From contig CAZNYG010000027.1 in assembly GCA_964577205.1 (NCBI GenBank), positions 1-26,709 of the forward strand: 26,709 nt of DNA, given 5' to 3'. The position numbers and the translations under genes were made by a program. Below, in pieces: positions 1-6,620 of this stretch. Numbering within the stretch: the stretch's first letter is position 1; every line of letters begins with the position of its first letter. The notes beneath the pieces were generated by a model, which was not told the DNA's origin, made no database searches, and saw nothing but the letters and a program-made list of their open reading frames with translations. The stretch comes from CAZNYG01 sp964577205. GTDB taxonomy: Bacteria; Elusimicrobiota; Endomicrobiia; Endomicrobiales; CAIRNS01.

Positions 1-735
1 TCCCTTTAATGAGAACATGACCATGATGGTGAATAGAAGGGCGATCAGCGTTAACGGGCTTATCGCCGGTATGAATCTTTTGTGGTACCATTCCCTGTCT
101 TTTATCTTAATAAGGGTAAACCGGGTTATCATCCCGGCAAGGAACGGGATCCCCAGGTAAACAAATACGCTTTTGGCTAGCTGGCCTATGGTAACGTTCA
201 CCACCGTACCCTGCAGGCCGAACCACCCCGGCATTATGGTAATAAAAACCCACGCGTACACCGAGTAGAACAGCACCTGGAAAATGGAATTGAACGCGAC
301 GAGGCCGGCACAGTACTCTGTGCATCCGAACGCCAGCTCATTCCATACAATGACCATAGCGATGCAGCGCGCGATCCCGATCATGATGAGGCCCACCATG
401 TATTCCGGGTAATTATGCAGGAATATGATCGCGAGAAAGAACATGAGAAGCGGGCCGATTATCCAGTTCTGTATAAGCGACAACGCCAGAACCTTTTTGT
501 CTTTGAATACGTCTCCCAGTTCTTCGTATTTCACTTTCGCCAGAGGCGGGTACATCATAAGTATCAGGCCGATGGCGATCGGTATATTCGTGGTGCCCGC
601 CTGAAATGTGTTCCAGAAATGTACGACGGGCGGATAGAGATACCCCGTACCAACGCCAATAGCCATGGCCAGGAATATCCAGAACGTTAAATACCGGTCA
701 AGGAACGACAGTTTATTTACCACCCCTTCAGCCAT
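1..735 (-). CDS. acr3: ACR3-family arsenite efflux carrier (3' part beyond window)
   Basis: Inner-membrane carrier that exports arsenite As(OH)3, driven by the membrane potential. The frame is open from an ATG at 735 to the window edge, giving 245 residues of a family that is usually about 350 long, so the C-terminal third is missing. Many hydrophobic helices are visible. The family signature IARCIAMVIVWNELAFG lies at residues 121-137; C124 matches the conserved helix-4 cysteine needed for transport in characterised ACR3 proteins. Two further cysteines follow (C138 and C142, in GCTEYC) where related proteins usually have non-cysteine residues. The conserved stretch VAFNSIFQVLFYSVYAW follows. 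It is the last visible gene of the arsR operon, 45 bp after the permease gene. A purine-rich GAGAGG stretch precedes the ATG. Antimonite may also be a substrate. Family assignment is firm. Confidence 0.95.
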   Translation of the reverse strand, partial: MAEGVVNKLSFLDRYLTFWIFLAMAIGVGTGYLYPPVVHFWNTFQAGTTNIPIAIGLILMMYPPLAKVKYEELGDVFKDKKVLALSLIQNWIIGPLLMFFLAIIFLHNYPEYMVGLIMIGIARCIAMVIVWNELAFGCTEYCAGLVAFNSIFQVLFYSVYAWVFITIMPGWFGLQGTVVNVTIGQLAKSVFVYLGIPFLAGMITRFTLIKIKDREWYHKRFIPAISPLTLIALLFTIMVMFSLKG

Positions 736-780
736 AATAAATCCCTCTCTTTTATCTTATCCCGGATAATCTAAAGGACC

Positions 781-1761
781 TTACAGGATCGCGTTAAACA
801 CGTATCCCATAAGGATAATGCCGGTAATTGTAAGGCCGAAAAATAGTGCCAGCAGTTGCCACTTCATGACTTTTTTAAGGATCAATGCTTCAGGAAGCGA
901 AATGGTGACGATAGAGGTCATAAAAGCCAACAGTGTCCCCAGTGGAACGCCTTTGCCCGCCATCGCTTCCATTATCGGAAGCACGCCGATCGAGTTTGCG
1001 TAAAGCGGCGCGCCCATGATAACAGCGAAAGGTACCGTCCACCATGCCTTGCTGGATAAATAGCGTTCAGCGAAACTGACGGGCACATACCCGTGGATAA
1101 TGGCTCCCATGCCAACGCCCAGAACGACATAAGGGAATATCTGCCGGGTGATGACCATTCCGTCTTTCCAGAAGTGAGCTGCCAGTTGCCGGAAAGACAG
1201 TTTGTTCCCCTCGTTTTCCGCTTCCACCTGCGCGCGCGTTTTAAAACTGAGGAATTCCGGCAGCACATATTTTTCGACATTCAGCTTCTGGATCAGCATG
1301 CCCGCCAATACGGAAACAGTCAGCCCGAACACATTGTAGAGAAGGGTGACTTTGAATCCGAACATGGCGGGGAACAGGTACAGGGAGGATTCGTTGATCA
1401 GAGGAGAGCTTATCAAAAATGCAAAGGTAATTCCCAGCGGTATTCCCGCGCTCATAAAGCCGATGAACAGCGGAATTGACGAGCAGGAACAGAAAGGGGT
1501 AACGATTCCCAGTGCGGCGGCCATAATATAATTCAGCCCGAACCAGCGATTTTTGCTGAGAATATCCCGTGCCCTTTCCAGAGGAAAGTAATAGCGGGTC
1601 ATCGCCATTATGTAATTAATGAAGACCAGCAGGATGCCGATCTTGATGGTGTCATAGACAAAGAAATTGATCGCGCTGCCGAGGTAGGATCCCCGGGGCA
1701 ACCCGGCCCATCCGTAGCTGACAGTGTCCGCAAATAGTTGAAGAGGATGGAAGATATCCAT
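781..1761 (-). CDS. ArsP-like permease (DUF318 family)
   Basis: Predicted polytopic inner-membrane permease of 326 residues, of the DUF318/PF03773 family that includes the organoarsenical exporter ArsP. The hallmark TPFCSCSSIPLFIGF, with C91 and C93, sits in a membrane segment near residue 90 and is followed by the second family motif SAGIPLGITFAFLISSPL. A second, internally similar half ends with GAPLYANSIGVLPIMEAM and a late helix rich in Leu and Ile. The two-half layout is normal for the family. GGAGG lies 11 nt before the ATG, and the gene follows ccdA by 37 bp in the arsR operon. The operon context argues for efflux of an arsenic species rather than another metal. The exact substrate (trivalent organoarsenical, arsenite or other) cannot be read from sequence. 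Family is firm, substrate is inference. Confidence 0.87.
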   Translation of the reverse strand: MDIFHPLQLFADTVSYGWAGLPRGSYLGSAINFFVYDTIKIGILLVFINYIMAMTRYYFPLERARDILSKNRWFGLNYIMAAALGIVTPFCSCSSIPLFIGFMSAGIPLGITFAFLISSPLINESSLYLFPAMFGFKVTLLYNVFGLTVSVLAGMLIQKLNVEKYVLPEFLSFKTRAQVEAENEGNKLSFRQLAAHFWKDGMVITRQIFPYVVLGVGMGAIIHGYVPVSFAERYLSSKAWWTVPFAVIMGAPLYANSIGVLPIMEAMAGKGVPLGTLLAFMTSIVTISLPEALILKKVMKWQLLALFFGLTITGIILMGYVFNAIL

Positions 1762-1798
1762 TAAAACAATCGCCTCCCTGTATAGACGCTGGTTTTAA

Positions 1799-2506
1799 TT
1801 ACCGCCGGGCGGTAAACAACAGATATATCCCTCCCAGCATAACCAGCATGCCGCACACCCGCTTTACTATTGTCACGCCTTTTGATCTTTCGTTCCAGTT
1901 CAGATAGCGTTGCACCACTTCGGTAAAAGTGCCGGCGCATATGATCACGGATACGTGCCCGGCGGCATACGCCAGCACGAGCGAGACGGCATAGACGAGA
2001 TTTGTCGCGGCGACCGAGAACGCCACTCCCAGCATCGGGGCCATATAGGCAAACGTGCAGGGGCCAAGGGCGACGCCAAACACCAGACCGAGTATGAATG
2101 CCGCCATTAATCCTTTTTTTCTGAAGGCGGGTTGCTCGCCTTTTCCGACAAACGGCAGGGGAACGACATCGAGCAGGTGCAGTCCTACAAAGAAGAATAC
2201 CAGGGCGACGAAATAATTGCCGTACGGCCCGATATCCCCCATCATTCTCCCCATCAGTCCGGTGATCACGCCGATGAGCCCGATGGTCAGGAGGATCCCG
2301 GTTGAAAATAAAAATGAGAGAACAAATGCCCTTTTAGTCGATATCCTGCCCTGTTCGTCGATGAAACCGACAATGAGCGGAATGCCCGCAAGGTGGCAGG
2401 GGCTCAGAAGAATGCTTAAGATACCCCACAGGAACGATCCCAGCAATGCCGGCGCGGGAGACGCGTTGAGGATATTCGACAGCCAGGTAAAAAGGTCTAC
2501 CAGCAT
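1799..2506 (-). CDS. ccdA: CcdA-like thiol-disulfide electron carrier
   Basis: Six-helix inner-membrane protein of 235 residues of the CcdA/DsbD-beta family, which passes electrons from cytoplasmic thioredoxin to thiol proteins outside the membrane. The two redox cysteines are in the expected places: C37 in ILLSPCHLAGIPL and C150 in GVALGPCTFAYMAPM, the two halves being pseudo-repeats. The ATG overlaps the stop codon of the upstream exported thioredoxin by one base (TAATG), so the two are probably translationally coupled. This pairing suggests that CcdA keeps that thioredoxin reduced. A role in cytochrome c maturation is the textbook alternative, but no cytochrome biogenesis gene is nearby and the gene sits inside an arsenic operon. 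Family is firm; the arsenic-linked role is inference. Confidence 0.9.
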   Translation of the reverse strand: MLVDLFTWLSNILNASPAPALLGSFLWGILSILLSPCHLAGIPLIVGFIDEQGRISTKRAFVLSFLFSTGILLTIGLIGVITGLMGRMMGDIGPYGNYFVALVFFFVGLHLLDVVPLPFVGKGEQPAFRKKGLMAAFILGLVFGVALGPCTFAYMAPMLGVAFSVAATNLVYAVSLVLAYAAGHVSVIICAGTFTEVVQRYLNWNERSKGVTIVKRVCGMLVMLGGIYLLFTARR

Positions 2507-2937
2507 TACTTTACTCCCTGCTTTTTAAGGATTTTTACTATCTCTTCTTTTGAGAAGAAACCCTGATGGCGGAAGAACTCTTTGCCTTCTTTATCGAGGA
2601 AGACCTGCGTGGGAATAGCGCGTATCTTATACTGTTTCCCGTACGGTTCTCCTTCCCTCGTCCATACGTCGTGGAATACGACCTTTACCTGGCCTCCATA
2701 TTCTTTTTCAATGTCGGCCATGACCGGCTGCATCATTTTACAGGGAATACAGTTCACCGAACCCAGTTCTACGAAGGTCACCTTGATACCGCTTCTTTCC
2801 TGTGGTTGAACGGTGGCCTGCTGTTTTTTGGGAGCGGCTGTTTTTCCTGCCGCGTACGCTTCGATGCCGGAAAGGCTCATCACGCCGAAAAAGAATACTC
2901 CTGCAGCAAGCAGCATCAATGTTTTCACGTGGTTCAT
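2506..2937 (-). CDS. Exported thioredoxin-family protein
   Basis: Predicted periplasmic or membrane-anchored thioredoxin of 143 residues. It starts with a signal peptide or anchor (MNHVKTLMLLAAGVFFFGVM, possible cleavage after AYA near residue 29), then a Lys/Gln/Pro-rich linker, then a thioredoxin fold. The active site CIPC is at residues 63-66, in VNCIPCKMMQPVM, and the cis-proline motif is RAIPTQVFLDKEG. I chose the ATG at 2937 because AAGGAG lies just before it and the signal peptide begins there; a longer open frame to 3051 would overlap the upstream gene. It is coupled to ccdA by a one-base overlap. The pair probably forms a relay from CcdA to an exported disulfide target. That target could be an arsenic-binding or permease cysteine, which is inference. 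Confidence 0.88.
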   Translation of the reverse strand: MNHVKTLMLLAAGVFFFGVMSLSGIEAYAAGKTAAPKKQQATVQPQERSGIKVTFVELGSVNCIPCKMMQPVMADIEKEYGGQVKVVFHDVWTREGEPYGKQYKIRAIPTQVFLDKEGKEFFRHQGFFSKEEIVKILKKQGVK

Positions 2938-2971
2938 GAAACAGCTCCTTATGGGTGCGCGCCAGGAAAGT

Positions 2972-3256
2972 TTATTCGCAGCAGCCGCTGCCGGAACAAC
3001 CGCAACAGCCGCCCTGCGGAGGGGTTCCCGTGATAAGTTTCCTGATTTCATCCTTTGAAGGGACCCTGCCCGCGAGAGCTACCTTGCCATCGATCGCAAG
3101 CGCCGGCAGCGATATGACGTTGTAGTTCATGATATCATTGAGATTCTCGACTTTGATAACGTCTGCCGAAATTCCCGATTCCCTTACCGCTTCAGACACA
3201 AGGTCATACAGCTTTTTGCATTTGGAACACCCGGTACCCAGAATTTCCAGTTTCAT
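2972..3256 (-). CDS. Small redox-active disulfide protein (TM0996/MTH895 type)
   Basis: Cytoplasmic glutaredoxin-like mini-thioredoxin of 94 residues. The N-terminal motif MKLEILGTGCSKCKKL carries the redox pair C10 and C13 (CSKC), followed by a compact fold with the cis-proline motif VISLPALAIDGKV. The C-terminus is an unusual cysteine- and glycine-rich tail, GGCCGCSGSGCCE, with five cysteines in 13 residues, which could bind a soft metal or metalloid. The start at 3256 has a strong GAGGAGG 5 nt upstream, and the ATG overlaps the arsR stop as ATGA. Proteins of this type are commonly annotated as thioredoxin or redox-active disulfide protein 2 and are found in arsenic operons of anaerobes. 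A role in passing electrons or metalloid between ArsR-regulated partners is inference. Confidence 0.88.
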   Translation of the reverse strand: MKLEILGTGCSKCKKLYDLVSEAVRESGISADVIKVENLNDIMNYNVISLPALAIDGKVALAGRVPSKDEIRKLITGTPPQGGCCGCSGSGCCE

Positions 3257-3624
3257 TGTTTTCCTCCTCGCATTCCTATGACGCACTTATTGCCTTCCCG
3301 CAAAGAAAGGCGCCGGGTCAGACGTTGGTGATCTTCGGCGAAAATATCGTCAGTTAACGCTTTGAGCGCCTTAAAAAGACATTTTACCACGTCGGTTTGC
3401 GGCTTTACCACCGAATAGAACATGAACCTGCCTTCCCGCCTTTCTTCTATAAGGCCCGCTACGCGAAGTTCTTTGACGCACCGGGAAACGTTGTACTGCG
3501 CGATATTGATGGTGTCCATGATCTCACAGATACAGAGTTCCGTTCCGGATCTCAGCAGCGCCGTCATGATCCTCAGTCGGTTGATATCGGAAAGCGCCTT
3601 AAATATGCCGGCAAGATCGGCCAT
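3253..3624 (-). CDS. arsR: ArsR/SmtB-family metalloid-responsive repressor
   Basis: Dimeric winged-helix repressor of 123 residues that should leave its operator when it binds As(III) or a similar soft metal. MADLAGIFKALSDINRLRIM begins the domain. The sequence ELCICEIM places C31 and C33 where E. coli plasmid ArsR has the first two of its three arsenite cysteines; the third is replaced by M36. Extra cysteines occur at C49 in the recognition helix (AQYNVSRCVKEL) and near DVVKCLFKAL, so the third ligand may come from elsewhere. The start at 3624 has CAGGAGG upstream. A longer open frame to 3696 would run through the promoter, so I rejected it. First gene of the arsenic operon, with a promoter and palindrome directly upstream, implying autoregulation. 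Confidence 0.92.
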   Translation of the reverse strand: MADLAGIFKALSDINRLRIMTALLRSGTELCICEIMDTINIAQYNVSRCVKELRVAGLIEERREGRFMFYSVVKPQTDVVKCLFKALKALTDDIFAEDHQRLTRRLSLREGNKCVIGMRGGKQ

Positions 3625-3645
3625 TAATAGCCTCCTGTTGCACAA

Positions 3646-3661
3646 ATACACATATGTGCAT
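3646..3661 (-). promoter_or_regulatory. Probable ArsR operator palindrome
   Basis: A perfect 10-bp palindrome, CACATATGTG (3649-3658), extends with one mismatched pair to an imperfect 16-bp dyad. A wider inverted pair, TGCACA at 3639-3644 and TGTGCA at 3655-3660, overlaps it. It lies directly downstream of the -10 box, at the expected transcription start, which is a usual place for ArsR-family operators. Assignment to the adjacent ArsR is inference from position and symmetry. Confidence 0.75.
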
Positions 3662-3667
3662 ATAAGT

Positions 3668-3696
3668 AGTATACTCCGGGCGGATTGTTTTGTCAA
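3668..3696 (-). promoter_or_regulatory. Sigma70 promoter of the arsenic operon
   Basis: On the minus strand TTGACA (3691-3696) is followed after exactly 17 bp by TATACT (3668-3673). This gives a consensus -35 box and a near-consensus -10 box at the ideal spacing. The predicted start of transcription is near 3661, inside the palindromic operator, leaving a leader of about 37 nt before arsR. The -35 box is only 10 bp past the stop codon of the upstream ABC ATPase gene. Confidence 0.88.
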
Positions 3697-3706
3697 GGCG
3701 GGAAGC

Positions 3707-4675
3707 TTACTTGTTGAAAGGATGATGGCAGCGGACGAAGGGCTCGTCCTCTTTGCCCGTGACGGGCGGGACGTCTCCGCATTGCGGCGCCGCCTCCGGG
3801 CAGCGGGGCGCGAAGGCGCAGCCGGCGGGCAGGGACGACATGTCCGGAGGCTGACCGCTGAGCGGCCGGGATGCCAGCGGGTGGAACAGCCGTGGAACCG
3901 AAGCGATAAGGCCGCGGGTGTACGGGTGGCGTGGATGCTTGAAAATGTCCTCCGTCCGGCCGCATTCGACGATCTGTCCGGCGTACATGACGGCGACTCG
4001 TTGGGCGCGGGTGCACGCCAGCGGCAGGTTATGAGTGATAAGGAGGACGGTCAGCGAAAGCTCATTTTTTATTTTTTCAAGGAGGTCAAGGATCTCTTTT
4101 TGAATGGTGACGTCGAGCGCCGTAGTCGGTTCATCGGTGATCAGAAGCCGGGGGCGGTTGATGATGGCCATGGCCATGACGACGCGTTGCCGCTGCCCGC
4201 CGGAAAGCTGGTGAGGGTAGGAGGAGAGTATCCTGTCGGGATCGGTAAAAAGCGTTTCGGATAACGCGGCGCGGGCTTTTTGTCTCAATTGTGCCGCTGT
4301 GGTGCCGGGAACATGAGCCCGCAAGCCTTCGGTCAGCTGTTCTTCAATGCGGATGACGGGGTTCAGCGCGGCGAACGGGTCCTGGAACACCATCCCGATT
4401 TCTTTCCCCCTGAAAGACCGCCACCGCGCGGTATCAAAACCGCCGATATCTTCGTTAAGGAAACGGATGCTTCCGCCGGTCACCGAGCCTTCGTCGGGAT
4501 GGATCAGGCCCATCATGGACAGTGCCAGCGTGCTTTTGCCGCAGCCGGATTCACCGACGAGCGCGAGTGTTTCCCCTTCTTCAATGGACATGGAAACGCC
4601 GCGTACAGCGGGAATGGCCGATATTCCCCTGCGATAGACGACCGAGAGATCGCACGTTTCGATAAGCGGGGTCAT
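3707..4675 (-). CDS. Peptide ABC transporter ATPase (OppD/DppD type)
   Basis: Cytoplasmic ATPase of 322 residues that powers a di- or oligopeptide importer. Walker A GESGCGKS is at residues 41-48; then a Q-loop in GMVFQDPFAALNP, the signature LSGGQRQRV, Walker B LLITDEPTTALD and the switch histidine in LLITHNLPL. The C-terminus has the peptide-transporter extension with cysteines (GCAFAPRCPEAAPQC and VRCHH) typical of OppD/DppD proteins. I chose the ATG at 4675, which overlaps the stop of the upstream permease as ATGA; upstream codons in the same frame do not resemble the family. The usual second ATPase (OppF/DppF) is absent: the next gene downstream belongs to the arsenic operon. Nickel or opine transporters have similar ATPases, so the ligand is not certain. 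Confidence 0.92.
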   Translation of the reverse strand: MTPLIETCDLSVVYRRGISAIPAVRGVSMSIEEGETLALVGESGCGKSTLALSMMGLIHPDEGSVTGGSIRFLNEDIGGFDTARWRSFRGKEIGMVFQDPFAALNPVIRIEEQLTEGLRAHVPGTTAAQLRQKARAALSETLFTDPDRILSSYPHQLSGGQRQRVVMAMAIINRPRLLITDEPTTALDVTIQKEILDLLEKIKNELSLTVLLITHNLPLACTRAQRVAVMYAGQIVECGRTEDIFKHPRHPYTRGLIASVPRLFHPLASRPLSGQPPDMSSLPAGCAFAPRCPEAAPQCGDVPPVTGKEDEPFVRCHHPFNK

Positions 4676-5514
4676 TGTGAACGCTCCCCGCCGCGTGGAT
4701 CGAGCACGTCCCGCAATCCTTCGCCGAGAAGGTTGAACGAAAGCACGGTGACGAGGATGGCCAGGCCCGGGAACAGTGAGAGCCACCACGCCATGTAAAT
4801 ATATTCCTTGCCCGCGGTCAGCATCTGGCCCCACGACGCCGCGGGCGGCTGGACGCCGAGCCCGAGGAACGAAAGCCCGGATTCCGTGAGTATCGCGTCG
4901 CCCACGCCCAGCGTGGCGGAAACGATGACCGGCGTCATCACGTTCGGCAGAAGATGAACGAAGAAGATCCGCAGATGGCTCAGTCCAAGGAGTTCCGCCG
5001 CCTGGACATATTCCCGCTCGCGCAGTGACAGCACTTCAGCGCGGACCAGACGGGTGAGGCCCGGCCATGAGGTTGCCCCGATCACTATCATGACGTTGTA
5101 AATGCTTGGTTCAAGGAAGGCGATGACCAGCAGGATCAGGAAGAATGACGGGAAGCACAGCATTATGTCGACCAGTCTCATGATGACCGTATCGATCTTG
5201 CCGCCGAAATAACCGCTGATAAGGCCCAGTATGGTGCCGATAAAAACGCTGATGCCCACCGCCACGAACCCGACGGCAAGAGAGACCCTTATTCCCGCGA
5301 GTATGCGGGAAAGAACGTCCCGGCCCAGTTCGTCCGTCCCCAGCAGATACCGGAGTGAAGGCCCGCTCAGGCGGTCCGGCAGATGCTGCGCGGAAGGCTC
5401 GTACGGCGCGATCCATATCGCCGCGACGGCGATAACGAACATGACAAGGATGATCCCCATCCCCGCCATAGCCAGTTTGTTGGAACGTGATCGTTGAAGG
5501 AATAAATGAATCAT
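4672..5514 (-). CDS. Peptide ABC transporter permease (OppC/DppC type)
   Basis: Inner-membrane permease subunit of 280 residues with six predicted helices. The N-terminal helix is followed by the family motif GTDELGRDVLSRILAGIRVS, and the coupling (EAA-type) loop is in LVRAEVLSLREREYVQAAELLG. It ends with the standard segment GEGLRDVLDPRG. It pairs with the OppB-type protein encoded upstream, and its stop overlaps the start of the ATPase gene by 4 bp. The gap to the OppB gene is 115 bp and packed with repeats, unlike the tight spacing elsewhere in the operon. No strong Shine-Dalgarno precedes the ATG. The assignment to the peptide/nickel permease class is firm, but the transported ligand is inferred from the binding protein. 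Confidence 0.92.
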   Translation of the reverse strand: MIHLFLQRSRSNKLAMAGMGIILVMFVIAVAAIWIAPYEPSAQHLPDRLSGPSLRYLLGTDELGRDVLSRILAGIRVSLAVGFVAVGISVFIGTILGLISGYFGGKIDTVIMRLVDIMLCFPSFFLILLVIAFLEPSIYNVMIVIGATSWPGLTRLVRAEVLSLREREYVQAAELLGLSHLRIFFVHLLPNVMTPVIVSATLGVGDAILTESGLSFLGLGVQPPAASWGQMLTAGKEYIYMAWWLSLFPGLAILVTVLSFNLLGEGLRDVLDPRGGERSQ

Positions 5515-5529
5515 AATTAGCTTTGGTAG

Positions 5530-5583
5530 CGCACGGGCTTTAGCCCGTGCGTTTATTGTTTTCGCGCAGGCTAAAGCCTGCGC
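5530..5583. repeat. Pair of GGCTTTAGCC-type palindromes in opposite orientation
   Basis: Two palindromes lie between the two permease genes. GCACGGGCT (5531-5539) pairs perfectly with AGCCCGTGC (5542-5550). GCGCAGGCT (5564-5572) pairs perfectly with AGCCTGCGC (5575-5583). The pair is itself framed by GGTAG (5525-5529) and CTACC (5584-5588), so it is two copies of one element facing each other. Related copies occur at 8336, 12144, 14336 and 18601. Confidence 0.85.
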
Positions 5584-5605
5584 CTACCACTCACTCAGGA
5601 ATCCA

Positions 5606-5635
5606 TGAACTCATGAACGCCTTTCGTCGTTATTT
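5606..5635. repeat. Short 8-bp word tract with stop-codon tag
   Basis: TGAAC occurs at 5606-5610 and 5614-5618, an 8-bp spacing. The tract is followed by GAACGCC and then the 11-bp tag CGTCGTTATTT (5625-5635), which on the minus strand contains the TAA stop codon of the OppB-type gene. The same 11-bp tag ends alaS. It looks like a short version of the arrays at 19803 and 24304. Confidence 0.6.
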
Positions 5636-6601
5636 ATATCTTATCCTCGGGTCGGCGATAGAATACGCGACGTCGGCCAGAAGATTTCCGAGCAGCGTCA
5701 AAAGCGCGGCTATCGTTCCTACCGCCATGACCACCGGGTAATCGCGCGACATGATAGCGTCATACCCGAGCCGGCCCATGCCGGGGTACGAAAATATCGT
5801 CTCAAAAATAAACCCTCCGCCTATCAGCGCCGGCAGCGAAAGCCCGAGTATGGTAATGACCGGGAGCAAAGCGTTCCTGAGAGCGTGCCGGAAGATGACG
5901 GCGGATTGCGGCAGACCTTTGGCATACGCGGTGCGTATATAGTCCTGCCGGAGCACTTCAAGCATGCTGCCCCGGGTGTAGCGTGAAAGCCCGGCGAGCC
6001 CGGTGAACGCGGAAATGAATACCGGCAGCGCCAGATGTTTCGCGATATCGAGGATCTTCATCAGGAAAGACATTTCGGCGTAATCGAGGGAACGCAGCCC
6101 TGAAACAGGAAGCCATCCCAGTTTCAAACCGAAAAGGATCATAAGGAGGAGCGCAAGCCAAAACGTGGGAATGGAAAACCCCAGAAAGACGAAAACGGTC
6201 ATTCCGCGGTCAAAGGCGCTGTTTTTTCGAATAGCAGAATAAATACCGATGGGAAGAGCCACGATGAAGATGAGGCCGAGTGAAAGGATGTTCAACAGCA
6301 GCGTCGCGGGCAGGCGTTCGCCGATCTTCCGTATGGCGGGCCGCCCGTCGCGGAACGATTCGCCGAAATCGAGCCGTACCATTCGGCCCAGCCAGCGGCC
6401 GTATTGAACATACCACGGTTTATCCAGTTCGTAGAGCTTTACCAGCCGCTCCCGCGCCTGTGCCGTGATCTTCATGTTCATGTCCGTCATGACGTCCGAA
6501 GGTTTGCCCGGCGCGAGATGCATCACCCCGAACGTGATCAGGGTGATCCCGATCAGCACCGGTATCATTGAGATAATGCGCTTGAGAATGAAGGTTATCA
6601 T
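5630..6601 (-). CDS. Peptide ABC transporter permease (OppB/DppB type)
   Basis: Inner-membrane permease subunit of 323 residues. It opens with the family-typical MITFILKRIISMIPVLIGIT and LITFGVMHLAPGKP, continues with a periplasmic segment containing KPWYVQYGRWLGRMVRLDFG, and has the coupling loop in LEVLRQDYIRTAYAKGLPQS. It ends with ETIFSYPGMGRLGYDAIMSR and ADPRIRYK, as complete family members do. It starts 19 bp after the binding-protein stop, so the two are co-transcribed. Its TAA stop is part of a repeated 11-bp tag shared with the end of alaS (see repeats). It forms the translocation channel with the OppC-type protein encoded next. Confidence 0.93.
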   Translation of the reverse strand: MITFILKRIISMIPVLIGITLITFGVMHLAPGKPSDVMTDMNMKITAQARERLVKLYELDKPWYVQYGRWLGRMVRLDFGESFRDGRPAIRKIGERLPATLLLNILSLGLIFIVALPIGIYSAIRKNSAFDRGMTVFVFLGFSIPTFWLALLLMILFGLKLGWLPVSGLRSLDYAEMSFLMKILDIAKHLALPVFISAFTGLAGLSRYTRGSMLEVLRQDYIRTAYAKGLPQSAVIFRHALRNALLPVITILGLSLPALIGGGFIFETIFSYPGMGRLGYDAIMSRDYPVVMAVGTIAALLTLLGNLLADVAYSIADPRIRYK

Positions 6602-6620
6602 ATGGAAATTTGCAATGCCG

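Noticed and set aside
3422..4264. Plus-strand open frame of about 280 codons across arsR and the ABC ATPase gene
   Set aside because: It crosses the well-defined arsenic promoter and operator and is antisense to two conserved genes.
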